From positions 1 through 64,000 of the forward strand of contig NZ_VORB01000011.1 in NCBI RefSeq assembly GCF_007995015.1: a stretch of DNA of 64,000 nt, written 5' to 3'. Both the position numbers and the translations under genes were made by a program. Shown one piece after another: positions 44,440 to 52,387 of the stretch. Positions within the stretch are counted from its first letter, which is position 1; every line of letters starts with the position of its first letter. Origin of the DNA: Luteibaculum oceani. Lineage in GTDB: Bacteria; Bacteroidota; Bacteroidia; Flavobacteriales_D; Luteibaculaceae. The notes below the pieces were generated by a model that saw nothing but the letters and a program-made list of their open reading frames with translations, did no database searches and had not been told where the DNA came from.

Positions 44440-45077
44440 AAATTATAATTGCAGAAGATGAAATCGCCGTTGCAGAGCATCTTAAAAGAATTGTAGAAAA
44501 AATTGGTTTTTCGGTTATAAGAATGGTCCAATGTGGTGAGGATGTTTTATCTGCTATTGAATTTGAAATACCGGATTTAGTTCTGTTAGACATCAATATG
44601 TCTCACAGAACGGACGGTATTAATACGGCTGAAAAGTTAAATCGACTAGGAGTTCCTTTTGTTTTTATTACGGCTCACTCGGATGCTGAAACAGTCGATC
44701 GGGTTACTCGGTTGAAGCCTTTGGGGTATATTGTTAAGCCCTTTATAAGCAATCAAATAAGGGTAAGTCTAACTACCATATACGGGCAGATTAAGGAAAG
44801 AGTTAGAGAACTGCACATAGGAAAAGAAAAATTTAGGTTCCATTCAGGAAGCATATTGTATATCAAGTCAGACAACAATTATTGCGAGATCATTACGAGT
44901 GAAAAAAGATATGTATTGAGAGTCTCGCTCAAGAATTTGATAGAGCTATTAGATTTTAAGGATATAGTCCGAGTCCACCGTAGTTATGCGGTAAATAAAC
45001 AGCACGTGGTAAAGGTGGACAATAAAACGGTTCAAATAGCCGAATTCATTCTCCCGAAAACTTTGGATGCGATATAA
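44436..45077 (+). CDS. Response regulator, LytTR family
   Basis: 213 residues. Receiver domain with acidic residues near 7-8 (AEDE), the phospho-accepting Asp in LVLLDINMSHR near 51, Thr in FITAHSD and Lys in YIVKPF. A LytTR DNA-binding domain follows (LYIKSDNNYCEIIT, VRVHRSYAVNKQHV). LytTR regulators bind direct repeats through beta strands. Its target genes are unknown. Confidence 0.9.
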   Translation: MKIIIAEDEIAVAEHLKRIVEKIGFSVIRMVQCGEDVLSAIEFEIPDLVLLDINMSHRTDGINTAEKLNRLGVPFVFITAHSDAETVDRVTRLKPLGYIVKPFISNQIRVSLTTIYGQIKERVRELHIGKEKFRFHSGSILYIKSDNNYCEIITSEKRYVLRVSLKNLIELLDFKDIVRVHRSYAVNKQHVVKVDNKTVQIAEFILPKTLDAI

Positions 45078-45137
45078 GATGTTGTACGATTTTTAAACTC
45101 ATACAAAAATTGCGGTTTCACAACATTTATTTGTCTT

Positions 45138-45278
45138 CGGGACGCTGTAAATCTTCCTTTGTGTCAAGGAATGTTGGACTTGGACTGTGGAACCTTTTAG
45201 GTTATCACTTTGGTAAGGTGGTTTTATCCCATGTTCAATAGGTAAAGGGGCCCGAGGTTTTATATCTCGGGTTTTTTT
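45138..45278 (+). ncRNA. Candidate structured non-coding RNA (possibly 6S-like)
   Basis: A 140-nt intergenic stretch with no credible reading frame ends in a clean terminator. It can fold: TTCCTTT (near 45153) pairs with AAAGGGG (45244-45250), inner TTGGACTTGG pairs with CCATGTTCAA with one mismatch and one wobble, and GTGGAACC-TTTTA-GGTTATCAC makes a terminal hairpin. Closing stem, internal bubble and distal stem resemble the layout of 6S RNA, but I cannot confirm the family. TTTATTTG at 45126-45133 could be a -7 box. The position upstream of a metal cluster also allows a cis-regulatory role. Confidence 0.5.
45251..45278 (+). terminator. Terminator of the candidate RNA
   Basis: CCCGAG (45251-45256) pairs with CTCGGG (45266-45271), followed by seven T. 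It ends the candidate RNA before the metal cluster. Confidence 0.82.
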
Positions 45279-45310
45279 GTTTTTTAACCTTTTCCAGCTA
45301 TTAAATCTTG

Positions 45311-45318
45311 TAATTTTG
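45311..45318 (+). promoter_or_regulatory. Exact TAnnTTTG box at the start of the HYC_CC_PP gene
   Basis: TAATTTTG matches the consensus exactly and ends only 4 bases before the GTG start at 45323. The transcript would be leaderless or start at a later codon. I see no good upstream box. Confidence 0.45.
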
Positions 45319-45322
45319 CTTT

Positions 45323-45712
45323 GTGAAAAAGGCATTAGCCATAGCATTAATGGGTGTTTTGTTTACCATATCCGTCGGAATTTTGGTAAACCTTCACTTT
45401 TGTCATGGTAACTTGGTAGAGGTTTCACTATATGAGCAGGGCAATACTTGTTGTTGCTCGAAAATGGCGTTGGAATACAGAGCGAATTGTTGTGAAAATA
45501 AAACGCTTTCCTTTCATCAAGACCTGGAACAAACGCCAGTAAATCCTATCAACACCTTTTCTTGGAAAATACAAGGTGTAGCACCAGTAAAGTCGGTTTT
45601 CCCCGTTTTTTCTATCCCCTCCATAGTACCCAATCTAAAGTACTATCAACAAAAAGAATTCCCGCCAGAGGACAAAGTCATTCTGCATAGAAAACTAATA
45701 TTGTACGGATAA
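45323..45712 (+). CDS. HYC_CC_PP family protein of the copper cluster
   Basis: 129 residues from GTG. A signal peptide (MKKALAIALMGVLFTISVG) is followed by HFCHG, two cysteine clusters (CCCSK and NCCENK) and PPED near the end. This ordered pattern defines, as I recall it, the HYC_CC_PP family of small Bacteroidota proteins found beside TonB-dependent receptors. The His and Cys suggest metal binding. It is the first gene of a three-gene cluster. Confidence 0.72.
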   Translation: MKKALAIALMGVLFTISVGILVNLHFCHGNLVEVSLYEQGNTCCCSKMALEYRANCCENKTLSFHQDLEQTPVNPINTFSWKIQGVAPVKSVFPVFSIPSIVPNLKYYQQKEFPPEDKVILHRKLILYG

Positions 45713-45766
45713 TTTGGAGCCTTTATTTCTATAAAGTTTTATTTTTCAATCCAAATATTAAGTACA

Positions 45767-46120
45767 ATGAGAATTAGTTTAATCATCACCATATTATTTT
45801 TAGGTGCGTTTACGGTAAATGCACAAGAGAAAGCAAGTAAAAATCAAAAAGCGAGCTTCGAGGTTTCTGGAGTATGCGGAATGTGTAAAAAACGCATTGA
45901 AAAAGCAGCTCTAATTCCAGGCGTTAAATTTGCCGAGTGGAATAAAGAAACTGGAGTTTTGAGCCTTATTTATAACGATAGAGACATCGATTTAAAAGAT
46001 GTGCAAGAAGCAGTAGCTAAAGCAGGTCACGACACAAAGGAAATTAAAGCAGATTCTGCAAGCTACGGTTCTCTTCCTGGATGTTGCGCCTACCGAGGTG
46101 GAAAAGTTCAAAAACACTAA
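45767..46120 (+). CDS. Periplasmic heavy-metal-associated (HMA) domain protein
   Basis: 117 residues. A signal peptide (to about VNAQ) and one HMA domain: the metal-binding loop reads SGVCGMCKKRIEK, i.e. the classical GMxCxxC with Gly-Met-Cys and an extra upstream Cys; the fold continues with the strand VLSLIYNDRDIDLKDVQEAVAKAGHD. Copper or mercury binding is expected from the family. A Cys pair (PGCCAYRG) occurs near the end. Its stop is 3 bp before the TonB receptor. Confidence 0.85.
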   Translation: MRISLIITILFLGAFTVNAQEKASKNQKASFEVSGVCGMCKKRIEKAALIPGVKFAEWNKETGVLSLIYNDRDIDLKDVQEAVAKAGHDTKEIKADSASYGSLPGCCAYRGGKVQKH

Positions 46121-46123
46121 GTC

Positions 46124-48391
46124 ATGGTTTTACTTTTATCAAGGCTGATGCTTTTGTTCGGCCTGGTTTCGCCTGCCCTAATGTTGGCGCAAAACGTTAT
46201 AAAGGGAAAGGTAACCGACGAACAAAAACAGCCCTTACCGGGTGCTTCTGTTTTATGGCTAGACACGCAAGTGGGAACCATAACAGATGCCGATGGAAAC
46301 TTTGAAATTGAAAGACCTCAAAACGGATCCAAGCTGGTTTTTAGCTACACAGGATTCCAAACTGATACCATTGAAGCTTCATATAATCTAAGCGTTAGGC
46401 TAAAGGCTGGAAAGGCATTAGAAGAAGTTGAAATTGTTAAAAGGCAAAAAACCACTCGCATTAAACGCATGGACGCGCTTAAAGTGGAACAAATTGGAGT
46501 AAAGGAACTTCTGAAAGCTGCTTGCTGTAATCTTTCTGAGTCTTTTGAAACAAGCCCCAGTGTGGATGTTAGCTTTACGGATGCTGTAACCGGTACTCGA
46601 CAAATTCAAATGCTTGGATTGGCCGGACCCTATAGCCAAATTACCAGAGAAAACATGCCTTCTGTAAGAGGTTTAAATGCCGTAACGGGTTTAACATACA
46701 TTCCTGGACCCTGGCTAGAATCCATTCAGCTTAATAAGGGGGCGGGCTCCGTGGTTAACGGGTTTGAAAGCGTAACTGGACAAATCAATTACGAGCTACA
46801 AAAACCACTGGATACCGATCCACTTTTTGTGAATATGTATTTTAACCAAGGGGGGCGAAAAGAGATAAACCTGCACGGGACTACCGCGCTTTCAGATAAA
46901 TTGGCCACTGCCATTTTGGTGCACGGAAAAAGCAACCAGCGCGAGAATGATAGAAATGGGGATAGCTTTTTGGATATGCCAAAAGGGGACAACCTAATCG
47001 TTTTAAACCGCTACTTTCTGATGGGAACAAACGGTTGGCGATACCAATTGGGGGGTAAATACACAAGCATTAGTACGCAAGGTGGTCAAATTGTTGACCC
47101 TGAGCGCAATGCTAACTTTAGCTTTACCGATGAAACCCGCCGATTCGAAGCATTTGCAAAAGCGGGTAAAACCTACGATTTACCATGGAAATCCCTTGGA
47201 ATTCAGCTTTCTGGTGTGCTACACACCCAGGATATTTATGCAGGATATCCAGAGCTAATCCGCACTGCTGTTATAGAACCGAAGTATCGGATAAATTCAA
47301 TGGTGAAAGATTATCGTGGAGTACAAAACTCCCTGTATGGTAACTTCATTTATCAGTCTATCATTGGGAATACCAACAACCAAATAAAAACGGGAGCAAG
47401 CATTCAAGTAGACGATATTGTTGAGACAGTGAATGTTAATGAGTACTTGAGACGGGAGATAGTTCCTGGAGCTTATTTTGAGCTTAACAAAACCTGGAGT
47501 GAGAAATTTAAAACCGTTTCAGGCTTGCGCATAGATCACCACAATAATTATGGTGCATTTATCACCCCCAGATTTCATGGATGGTGGTCTCCAAACGAAA
47601 AAAATGTGCTACGTTTTTCTGGAGGTAGGGGTTTGAGAACCGCCAATGTGTTTATGGAAAACATAGGGCAATGGGTGGCAACAAGAAGTTTTGTGATTTC
47701 TGCAACCGAAGCTAATAATCCTTATGGGCTCAATCCGGAAATAGCCTGGAATTACGGTTTTAATTACACCAAATATGTAGAAATCAGAGGCAAGGAATTA
47801 CAATTGGCCTTAGATTTTTACAGAACTGACTTTGAGAACCAGGTGGTGGTAGACCGAGATACGGATGATAGAATGGTATCCATCTATAATTTAGATGGTA
47901 AATCATTTGCGAATAGCCTACAATTTCAGGTCGATTACGAATTGGTTGAAAGGCTGGATGCCCGTGTAGCATATCGCTGGTACGACGTACAGACCACCTA
48001 TGGGGATGAACTGCTTCGTCAGCCGTTTTTAGCACCGCACAGAGCGTTTATAAACCTTGCCTATGAAACCGAAAACAGATGGTTTTTCGATGCTACGGTT
48101 AACTGGCAGGGAGAAAAACGCCTAGCACCTTTCGCAGATCGTGGTGAAGACTACTCACCTAGCTTCTTTACCCTTAATGCGCAGATTAGAAAGGTGTGGA
48201 AAAACAATATCGACATCTATTTGGGAGCTGAAAACCTGCTTAATTTCCAGCAGGAGAACCCAATAGGAACAGTGGCAATAGATCCGAGATCAGGAACTTC
48301 AAATCAGCCCAACATGGATGCGGCATCGGTTTGGGGACCAATTTTTGGTAGAAATATTTACCTTGGTTTCCGTTATAGAATAAACAAGTAA
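46124..48391 (+). CDS. TonB-dependent receptor, probable metal importer
   Basis: 755 residues. A signal peptide (to about LMLAQ), a carboxypeptidase-like domain (IKGKVTDEQKQPLPGASV), a plug domain (LRMLGLAGPY-like QMLGLAGPYSQ...GAGSVVNGFESVTGQINYEL) and a 22-strand-type barrel ending GFRYRINK. No TonB or ExbB/D in this window. Following HYC_CC_PP and HMA proteins, copper or another soft metal is the most likely substrate. A strong terminator follows. Confidence 0.85.
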   Translation: MVLLLSRLMLLFGLVSPALMLAQNVIKGKVTDEQKQPLPGASVLWLDTQVGTITDADGNFEIERPQNGSKLVFSYTGFQTDTIEASYNLSVRLKAGKALEEVEIVKRQKTTRIKRMDALKVEQIGVKELLKAACCNLSESFETSPSVDVSFTDAVTGTRQIQMLGLAGPYSQITRENMPSVRGLNAVTGLTYIPGPWLESIQLNKGAGSVVNGFESVTGQINYELQKPLDTDPLFVNMYFNQGGRKEINLHGTTALSDKLATAILVHGKSNQRENDRNGDSFLDMPKGDNLIVLNRYFLMGTNGWRYQLGGKYTSISTQGGQIVDPERNANFSFTDETRRFEAFAKAGKTYDLPWKSLGIQLSGVLHTQDIYAGYPELIRTAVIEPKYRINSMVKDYRGVQNSLYGNFIYQSIIGNTNNQIKTGASIQVDDIVETVNVNEYLRREIVPGAYFELNKTWSEKFKTVSGLRIDHHNNYGAFITPRFHGWWSPNEKNVLRFSGGRGLRTANVFMENIGQWVATRSFVISATEANNPYGLNPEIAWNYGFNYTKYVEIRGKELQLALDFYRTDFENQVVVDRDTDDRMVSIYNLDGKSFANSLQFQVDYELVERLDARVAYRWYDVQTTYGDELLRQPFLAPHRAFINLAYETENRWFFDATVNWQGEKRLAPFADRGEDYSPSFFTLNAQIRKVWKNNIDIYLGAENLLNFQQENPIGTVAIDPRSGTSNQPNMDAASVWGPIFGRNIYLGFRYRINK

Positions 48392-48395
48392 TAAA

Positions 48396-48422
48396 GGCAG
48401 GGTAGCACCCTGCCATTTTTTA
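48396..48422 (+). terminator. Terminator of the metal cluster
   Basis: GGCAGGGT (48396-48403) pairs with ACCCTGCC (48407-48414) around AGC, followed by ATTTTTT. Confidence 0.9.
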
Positions 48423-48432
48423 TCCACAACTT

Positions 48433-49563
48433 ATGGAAAGTCTGTCTCAGTCCGAATTGAAGCACTACCAAAGGCAGGTAATTTTGCCTGAAATTGGAGT
48501 GGCAGGGCAGGAGGCTTTAAAGCGTGCTAAAGTATTGGTTGTAGGTGCTGGAGGACTTGGTGTTCCCTTACTTCAATATTTAGTGGCGGCTGGAGTAGGT
48601 GAAATTGGAATTGTAGACGCCGATTCAGTGGATATCACTAACCTACATAGGCAGGTACTCTATTCGGTTCAGGACGAAGGAATGAGCAAGGCAAAAGTGG
48701 CGGAGGAAAAATTGAAAAGACTTAATCCTCATGTTAAAATCAATGCCATCCAAGAATTCATAACCCGAGAAAACGCCTGTAGCATTATCCGAGAATACGA
48801 TATAGTGGCAGACGGAACTGATAATTTTGCAACTAGGTATTTGATAAATGATGCTTGTGTTATAGAGGGAAAAACCAATGTCTTTGCCTCCATAACCCAA
48901 TTTAAGGGGCAGGTTTCTGTATTTAATTTTAAATACGAGGACGGAAGCTTTGGACCTAATTACAGGGATTTATTTCCTGAGCCACCCTTAGCGGGAAGTG
49001 TACCTTCCTGTGCAGAGGCGGGGGTTATTGGTGTACTTCCTGGCTTATTGGGCACCATGCAAGCAAATGAGGTGATAAAAATAATTACGAAAACGGGTAA
49101 ACCATTAGTAGGAACCTTGTTAATTTACGATTCGCTAACAACCATTTTAGAACACCTCGACTTTGAAAGGGACCCCAATAACCCTTTCCCTGCGCCGAGT
49201 AAAGATTTAGTGTTATTAGATGATTACGAAGTTTTTTGTGGAACCAAAACCGAAGTTAAAATGAAAGAGATTTCTGTTCAAGAATTAAAAGCGTGGCAGG
49301 ACGAGAAAAAGGATTTTCAGTTTATTGACGTACGTGAACCCTTTGAATATGATGAAGCAAACCTTGGAGCGGAATTAATTCCTGTAGGTGACGTGGAAAT
49401 GAATAAGGATAAAATTTCCAAGGATAAAGACGTTGTAATTCACTGCAGAAGTGGAGCAAGAAGTGCCAATGTTATTCTTTATCTAGAACAAAACCATGGT
49501 TATACCAACTTGTATAATCTTAAGGGTGGAATATTGGCTTACCAAAAAGAAATTGGACTCTAA
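48433..49563 (+). CDS. MoeB/ThiF-type adenylyltransferase fused to rhodanese
   Basis: 376 residues. E1-like domain: VVGAGGLGVPLLQYLVAAGVGE near residue 34, NLHRQVLY, and a DGTDNFATRYLIND adenylation motif. It lacks the CxxC zinc pair of MoeB; the same place reads GPNYRDLFPEPP. The C-terminal 100 residues are a rhodanese domain with the active-site loop VIHCRSGARS. It likely activates a small sulfur-carrier protein (ThiS or MoaD type) and supplies sulfur, as in Uba4/MOCS3. There are no thiamine or molybdopterin genes beside it, so the pathway is open. Confidence 0.85.
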   Translation: MESLSQSELKHYQRQVILPEIGVAGQEALKRAKVLVVGAGGLGVPLLQYLVAAGVGEIGIVDADSVDITNLHRQVLYSVQDEGMSKAKVAEEKLKRLNPHVKINAIQEFITRENACSIIREYDIVADGTDNFATRYLINDACVIEGKTNVFASITQFKGQVSVFNFKYEDGSFGPNYRDLFPEPPLAGSVPSCAEAGVIGVLPGLLGTMQANEVIKIITKTGKPLVGTLLIYDSLTTILEHLDFERDPNNPFPAPSKDLVLLDDYEVFCGTKTEVKMKEISVQELKAWQDEKKDFQFIDVREPFEYDEANLGAELIPVGDVEMNKDKISKDKDVVIHCRSGARSANVILYLEQNHGYTNLYNLKGGILAYQKEIGL

Positions 49564-49581
49564 CTATAGAGCATAGCAATA

Positions 49582-49613
49582 AAAAAAGCCGAGCATTTGC
49601 TCGGCTTTTTTGT
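49582..49613. terminator. Bidirectional terminator
   Basis: GCCGAGCA and TGCTCGGC form a perfect 8-bp stem with loop TT, flanked by A and T runs, between convergent genes at 49563 and 49630. Confidence 0.92.
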
Positions 49614-49629
49614 TTTTAAAGACTTGTAC

Positions 49630-50256
49630 TTAGGCTAGTTTGTAGATGTTTTTTAGGTCGCTAAATGCGCCTTTAACATCAATTTTAAGGTCTACAATCT
49701 TCCCGCTTTTAATATCGAAAACCCAACCGTGAACTTCTACTGCTCCCTTTTCAACGGCGCGAAGAACGTCTTCGTTTTTCATAAGGTTCATGCATTGCTC
49801 ATGCACGTTAAGTTCTATCAGTTTGTTGTAGCGCGCGTCTTCATCGGCTATGGCATCTAGGGTAGATTTGTGAAGTCTGTATACATCTCTAATGTTTCTC
49901 AACCAAGGATTTAAAGGACCTAAGTCGGCATCAGACATGGCGGCTTTAACACCTCCACAGAAATAATGACCACAAACAACAACGTGCTTCACTTTAAGGT
50001 GGTTAACCGCATAGTTGATTACTGATATTGATGAAAGATCCGTATTCACCACCATGTTGGCAATGTTTCTGTGTACGAATACCTCACCAGGTCCAGCTCC
50101 CATCATTTCCTCTGCAGTAACTCTACTGTCAGAACAGCCTATGTATAACACCTCAGGACTTTGTCCTTTAGACATAGTTTCAAAGTAGCTATTGTCTAGG
50201 TTTAGCTTGTCCTTTACCCAGTTTGCGTTCTTTTCGAATATTTTATTAAAATCCAT
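49630..50256 (-). CDS. Beta-class carbonic anhydrase
   Basis: 208 residues from the ATG at 50256 (MDFNKIFEKN); an ATG 7 codons upstream lacks family support. Zinc ligands: Cys in IGCSDSRVTAEE, His and Cys in VCGHYFCGGV (the second Cys one place beyond the usual CGHxxCGG). It interconverts CO2 and bicarbonate in the cytosol. It is single, not near bicarbonate-using genes. Confidence 0.93.
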   Translation of the reverse strand: MDFNKIFEKNANWVKDKLNLDNSYFETMSKGQSPEVLYIGCSDSRVTAEEMMGAGPGEVFVHRNIANMVVNTDLSSISVINYAVNHLKVKHVVVCGHYFCGGVKAAMSDADLGPLNPWLRNIRDVYRLHKSTLDAIADEDARYNKLIELNVHEQCMNLMKNEDVLRAVEKGAVEVHGWVFDIKSGKIVDLKIDVKGAFSDLKNIYKLA

Positions 50257-50326
50257 AATCGTATCTGTTTCAAGCAAAAATAGAAAGTCCAGCGAATTTT
50301 ACTAAAAACAGCGGTTAAATGTTGGA

Positions 50327-50956
50327 TTAAACGGTTTCGAACAAAACTTCCTCCGGAAAGCGGACTTTTTCTAAGTCGGCGTAACTGTCTTCCGAAGATC
50401 TGTATCCTACCGCTACCACAGCAACAGCATGTAATCCGTGTTCTTCTAATCCCAGTATTTTGTTGTACGCATTGTTATCAAATCCTTCCATGGGGCAAGC
50501 ATCTATTCTTTGGTTGGCACAAGCAGTCAGAAGATTTGAAAGTGCAATGTACACCTGGCGGCTATTCCAATGGGTTAACTCCTCGTTGCTTTTGTCTTTA
50601 ATAGAGTTAAAAATAAAGTCTCCGTACGCCTGCAATTCCTCCTTGCTTTTTCCCTGCTTATCTGCTCTGAGTTCTATAAACTTTTCAATGTAATCCTTAT
50701 CCATACCGGTTTTGGCAGCAAATACAAATAGGTGAGAAGCCTCTGTAATTTGAGGTTGGTTCCAGCTAACAGGGCTCAGTTTTTCACGGACTTCAGGGTC
50801 GTCTACGATTAATACCTTAAACGGTTGTAATCCGTAAGAACTTGGTGCCAACTGTATGGCTTCTTTTAAGTTTTGTAGATCCTCATTGCTGATTTTCTTC
50901 TCCGTGTCGAATTTTTTTGTGGCGTAGCGCCATTTCCAATCTTTAAGTAATTCCAT
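50327..50956 (-). CDS. NAD(P)H-dependent nitroreductase
   Basis: 209 residues, FMN-binding nitroreductase fold: RYATKKFDTEKKIS near the start, APSSYGLQPFKVLIVDDPE near 37, and the C-terminal IDACPMEGFD and VAVVAVGYR. It is of the YdgI/NfsB-like type that reduces quinones or nitro compounds. It lies 6 bp from the pirin gene; both are on the minus strand and may be cotranscribed. Confidence 0.88.
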   Translation of the reverse strand: MELLKDWKWRYATKKFDTEKKISNEDLQNLKEAIQLAPSSYGLQPFKVLIVDDPEVREKLSPVSWNQPQITEASHLFVFAAKTGMDKDYIEKFIELRADKQGKSKEELQAYGDFIFNSIKDKSNEELTHWNSRQVYIALSNLLTACANQRIDACPMEGFDNNAYNKILGLEEHGLHAVAVVAVGYRSSEDSYADLEKVRFPEEVLFETV

Positions 50957-50962
50957 GTTGTT

Positions 50963-51667
50963 TTATTTTAATGGGACTTCAAATAGTAATACTCTGCTGT
51001 CCGCGGTTGTTTTTATATTGATTTCCTCTGTGTTTACTATTCCAATTGCATCTCTTTTTCCTAAATGTTCATCACCAACTTGTATTGCTCCATCAATGAC
51101 AAAAACATATACCCCGTTGCTAGGTTTTTTCAGGCTGTATGTTTCTTGTGAGTTGGCATCGAATTTTCCATTCAAAATCCACGCATTTTGGTTTATCGTA
51201 GCGCCTTCTTCCTCTTCGGTTGGAGATGCAATTACTTGCCATGACTTATGCTGTGGGGTCAAATTCAAGGTGGTATAGCTTGGTTCTGTTCCGGTAGATT
51301 GGGGAATGATCCAGATTTGTAAAAACGATAACGCTTGTTCGCTACTGGCATTAAACTCCGAATGACTAACTCCGGTTCCAGCCGACATCACTTGGATTTG
51401 TCCAGGCTTTAGCGTTTCAGATTGCCCCATGCTATCGGCATGCTTAATTTCTCCCTCTAATGGAATCGTAATAATTTCCATGTTTTGGTGGGGGTGGGTA
51501 GGGAAGCCCATTGCCGGAGCCACCCAATCATCATTTAGTACACGCAAAGCCCCGAATCCCATTAGGTTGGGATCGTAGAAATTTGCAAAACTAAAGCTGT
51601 GATAACTCTTCAACCAACCGTGGTTGGCATATCCCCTTGAGGAAGCTGGATGTAAAATATATTCCAT
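50963..51667 (-). CDS. Pirin family protein
   Basis: 234 residues. Two cupin domains; the metal-binding pattern of pirins is present (GFPTHPHQNMEIITIPLEG, and HSEFNASSEQ). Some bacterial pirins have quercetinase activity; most are uncharacterised. The gene ends 6 bp before the nitroreductase. Confidence 0.88.
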   Translation of the reverse strand: MEYILHPASSRGYANHGWLKSYHSFSFANFYDPNLMGFGALRVLNDDWVAPAMGFPTHPHQNMEIITIPLEGEIKHADSMGQSETLKPGQIQVMSAGTGVSHSEFNASSEQALSFLQIWIIPQSTGTEPSYTTLNLTPQHKSWQVIASPTEEEEGATINQNAWILNGKFDANSQETYSLKKPSNGVYVFVIDGAIQVGDEHLGKRDAIGIVNTEEINIKTTADSRVLLFEVPLK

Positions 51668-51748
51668 AACATTAAATGTAGGTACAGCAAAATTAGTTTA
51701 AAAGAACAATGATTTACGTGTAGGTACATTTAAAAATTGTGAAAACCT

Positions 51749-52348
51749 TTATTTACGACGCTTCCAGTCGTTGGCGATAAGCCCTTTTTCTGCTTGTGAT
51801 ACTGCACTTTCTATGCGTTTTGCTCTTGTCTCTGACCGTTTGGCGGTGTATATCCACTCTAAAATTTGCCTTTTTTTGGAGGACGAGAAATTTTGGAAAT
51901 GTTGTTTTGCAGAAGGGGTATTATCCAAGGCAATTTTAAGATCCTTGTGTATCACCAGATTGTACACATCGTCCAAAGCTATCCAGGTTCCCGTTTTTTT
52001 TGCTAGTTCAATTAATTTGTAGCCAGAAGGGTGAATCAGATTTTTACGATACAATTCATCCACCCGTTTCTTATTTACCATGCTCCAATTACTTTTTGGA
52101 TTCCGTGGGGCCATATATAGGTAATAGCTTTGATGATCTCGTTTTTTGGGTACCGCATCCACCCAACCAAAGCAAAGAGCTATATCTCTTGCTTCATCGT
52201 AGTAAACCGACTTTTCATTGGAACCCTTGTGGTAGATGATTAAAAAGAAACCCTCTTTCCGATCGTGGTTTAGTTCAAACCATTTTCTTAATTCTTCACC
52301 TTTTGAAAAATACAAGCAGGCTTTTTTGTTTAGGGTCTCTTTATCCAT
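51749..52348 (-). CDS. YdeI/OmpD-associated family protein
   Basis: 199 residues. The YdeI pattern is seen: VYYDEARDIALCFGWVDAV near 45, YYLYMAPRNPKSNWSMVNKKR near 80 (in part), and the C-terminal basic helix RSETRAKRIESAV. The function of the family is largely unknown; members have been linked to peptide resistance and to DNA-binding through the DUF1801-type region. Single gene. Confidence 0.8.
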   Translation of the reverse strand: MDKETLNKKACLYFSKGEELRKWFELNHDRKEGFFLIIYHKGSNEKSVYYDEARDIALCFGWVDAVPKKRDHQSYYLYMAPRNPKSNWSMVNKKRVDELYRKNLIHPSGYKLIELAKKTGTWIALDDVYNLVIHKDLKIALDNTPSAKQHFQNFSSSKKRQILEWIYTAKRSETRAKRIESAVSQAEKGLIANDWKRRK

Positions 52349-52387
52349 ACCAGCAAGATATTAAAGAGCTGTCAAATCACTTGCGTA

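Noticed and set aside
45138-45278. Riboswitch for the HYC_CC_PP gene.
   Set aside because: A separate -7 box lies between the terminator and the gene, so the downstream gene probably does not depend on read-through; kept instead as a candidate RNA.
46081-46305. Small ORF on the plus strand across the HMA/TonB junction.
   Set aside because: It is out of frame with two well-supported genes and has no start context or family pattern.
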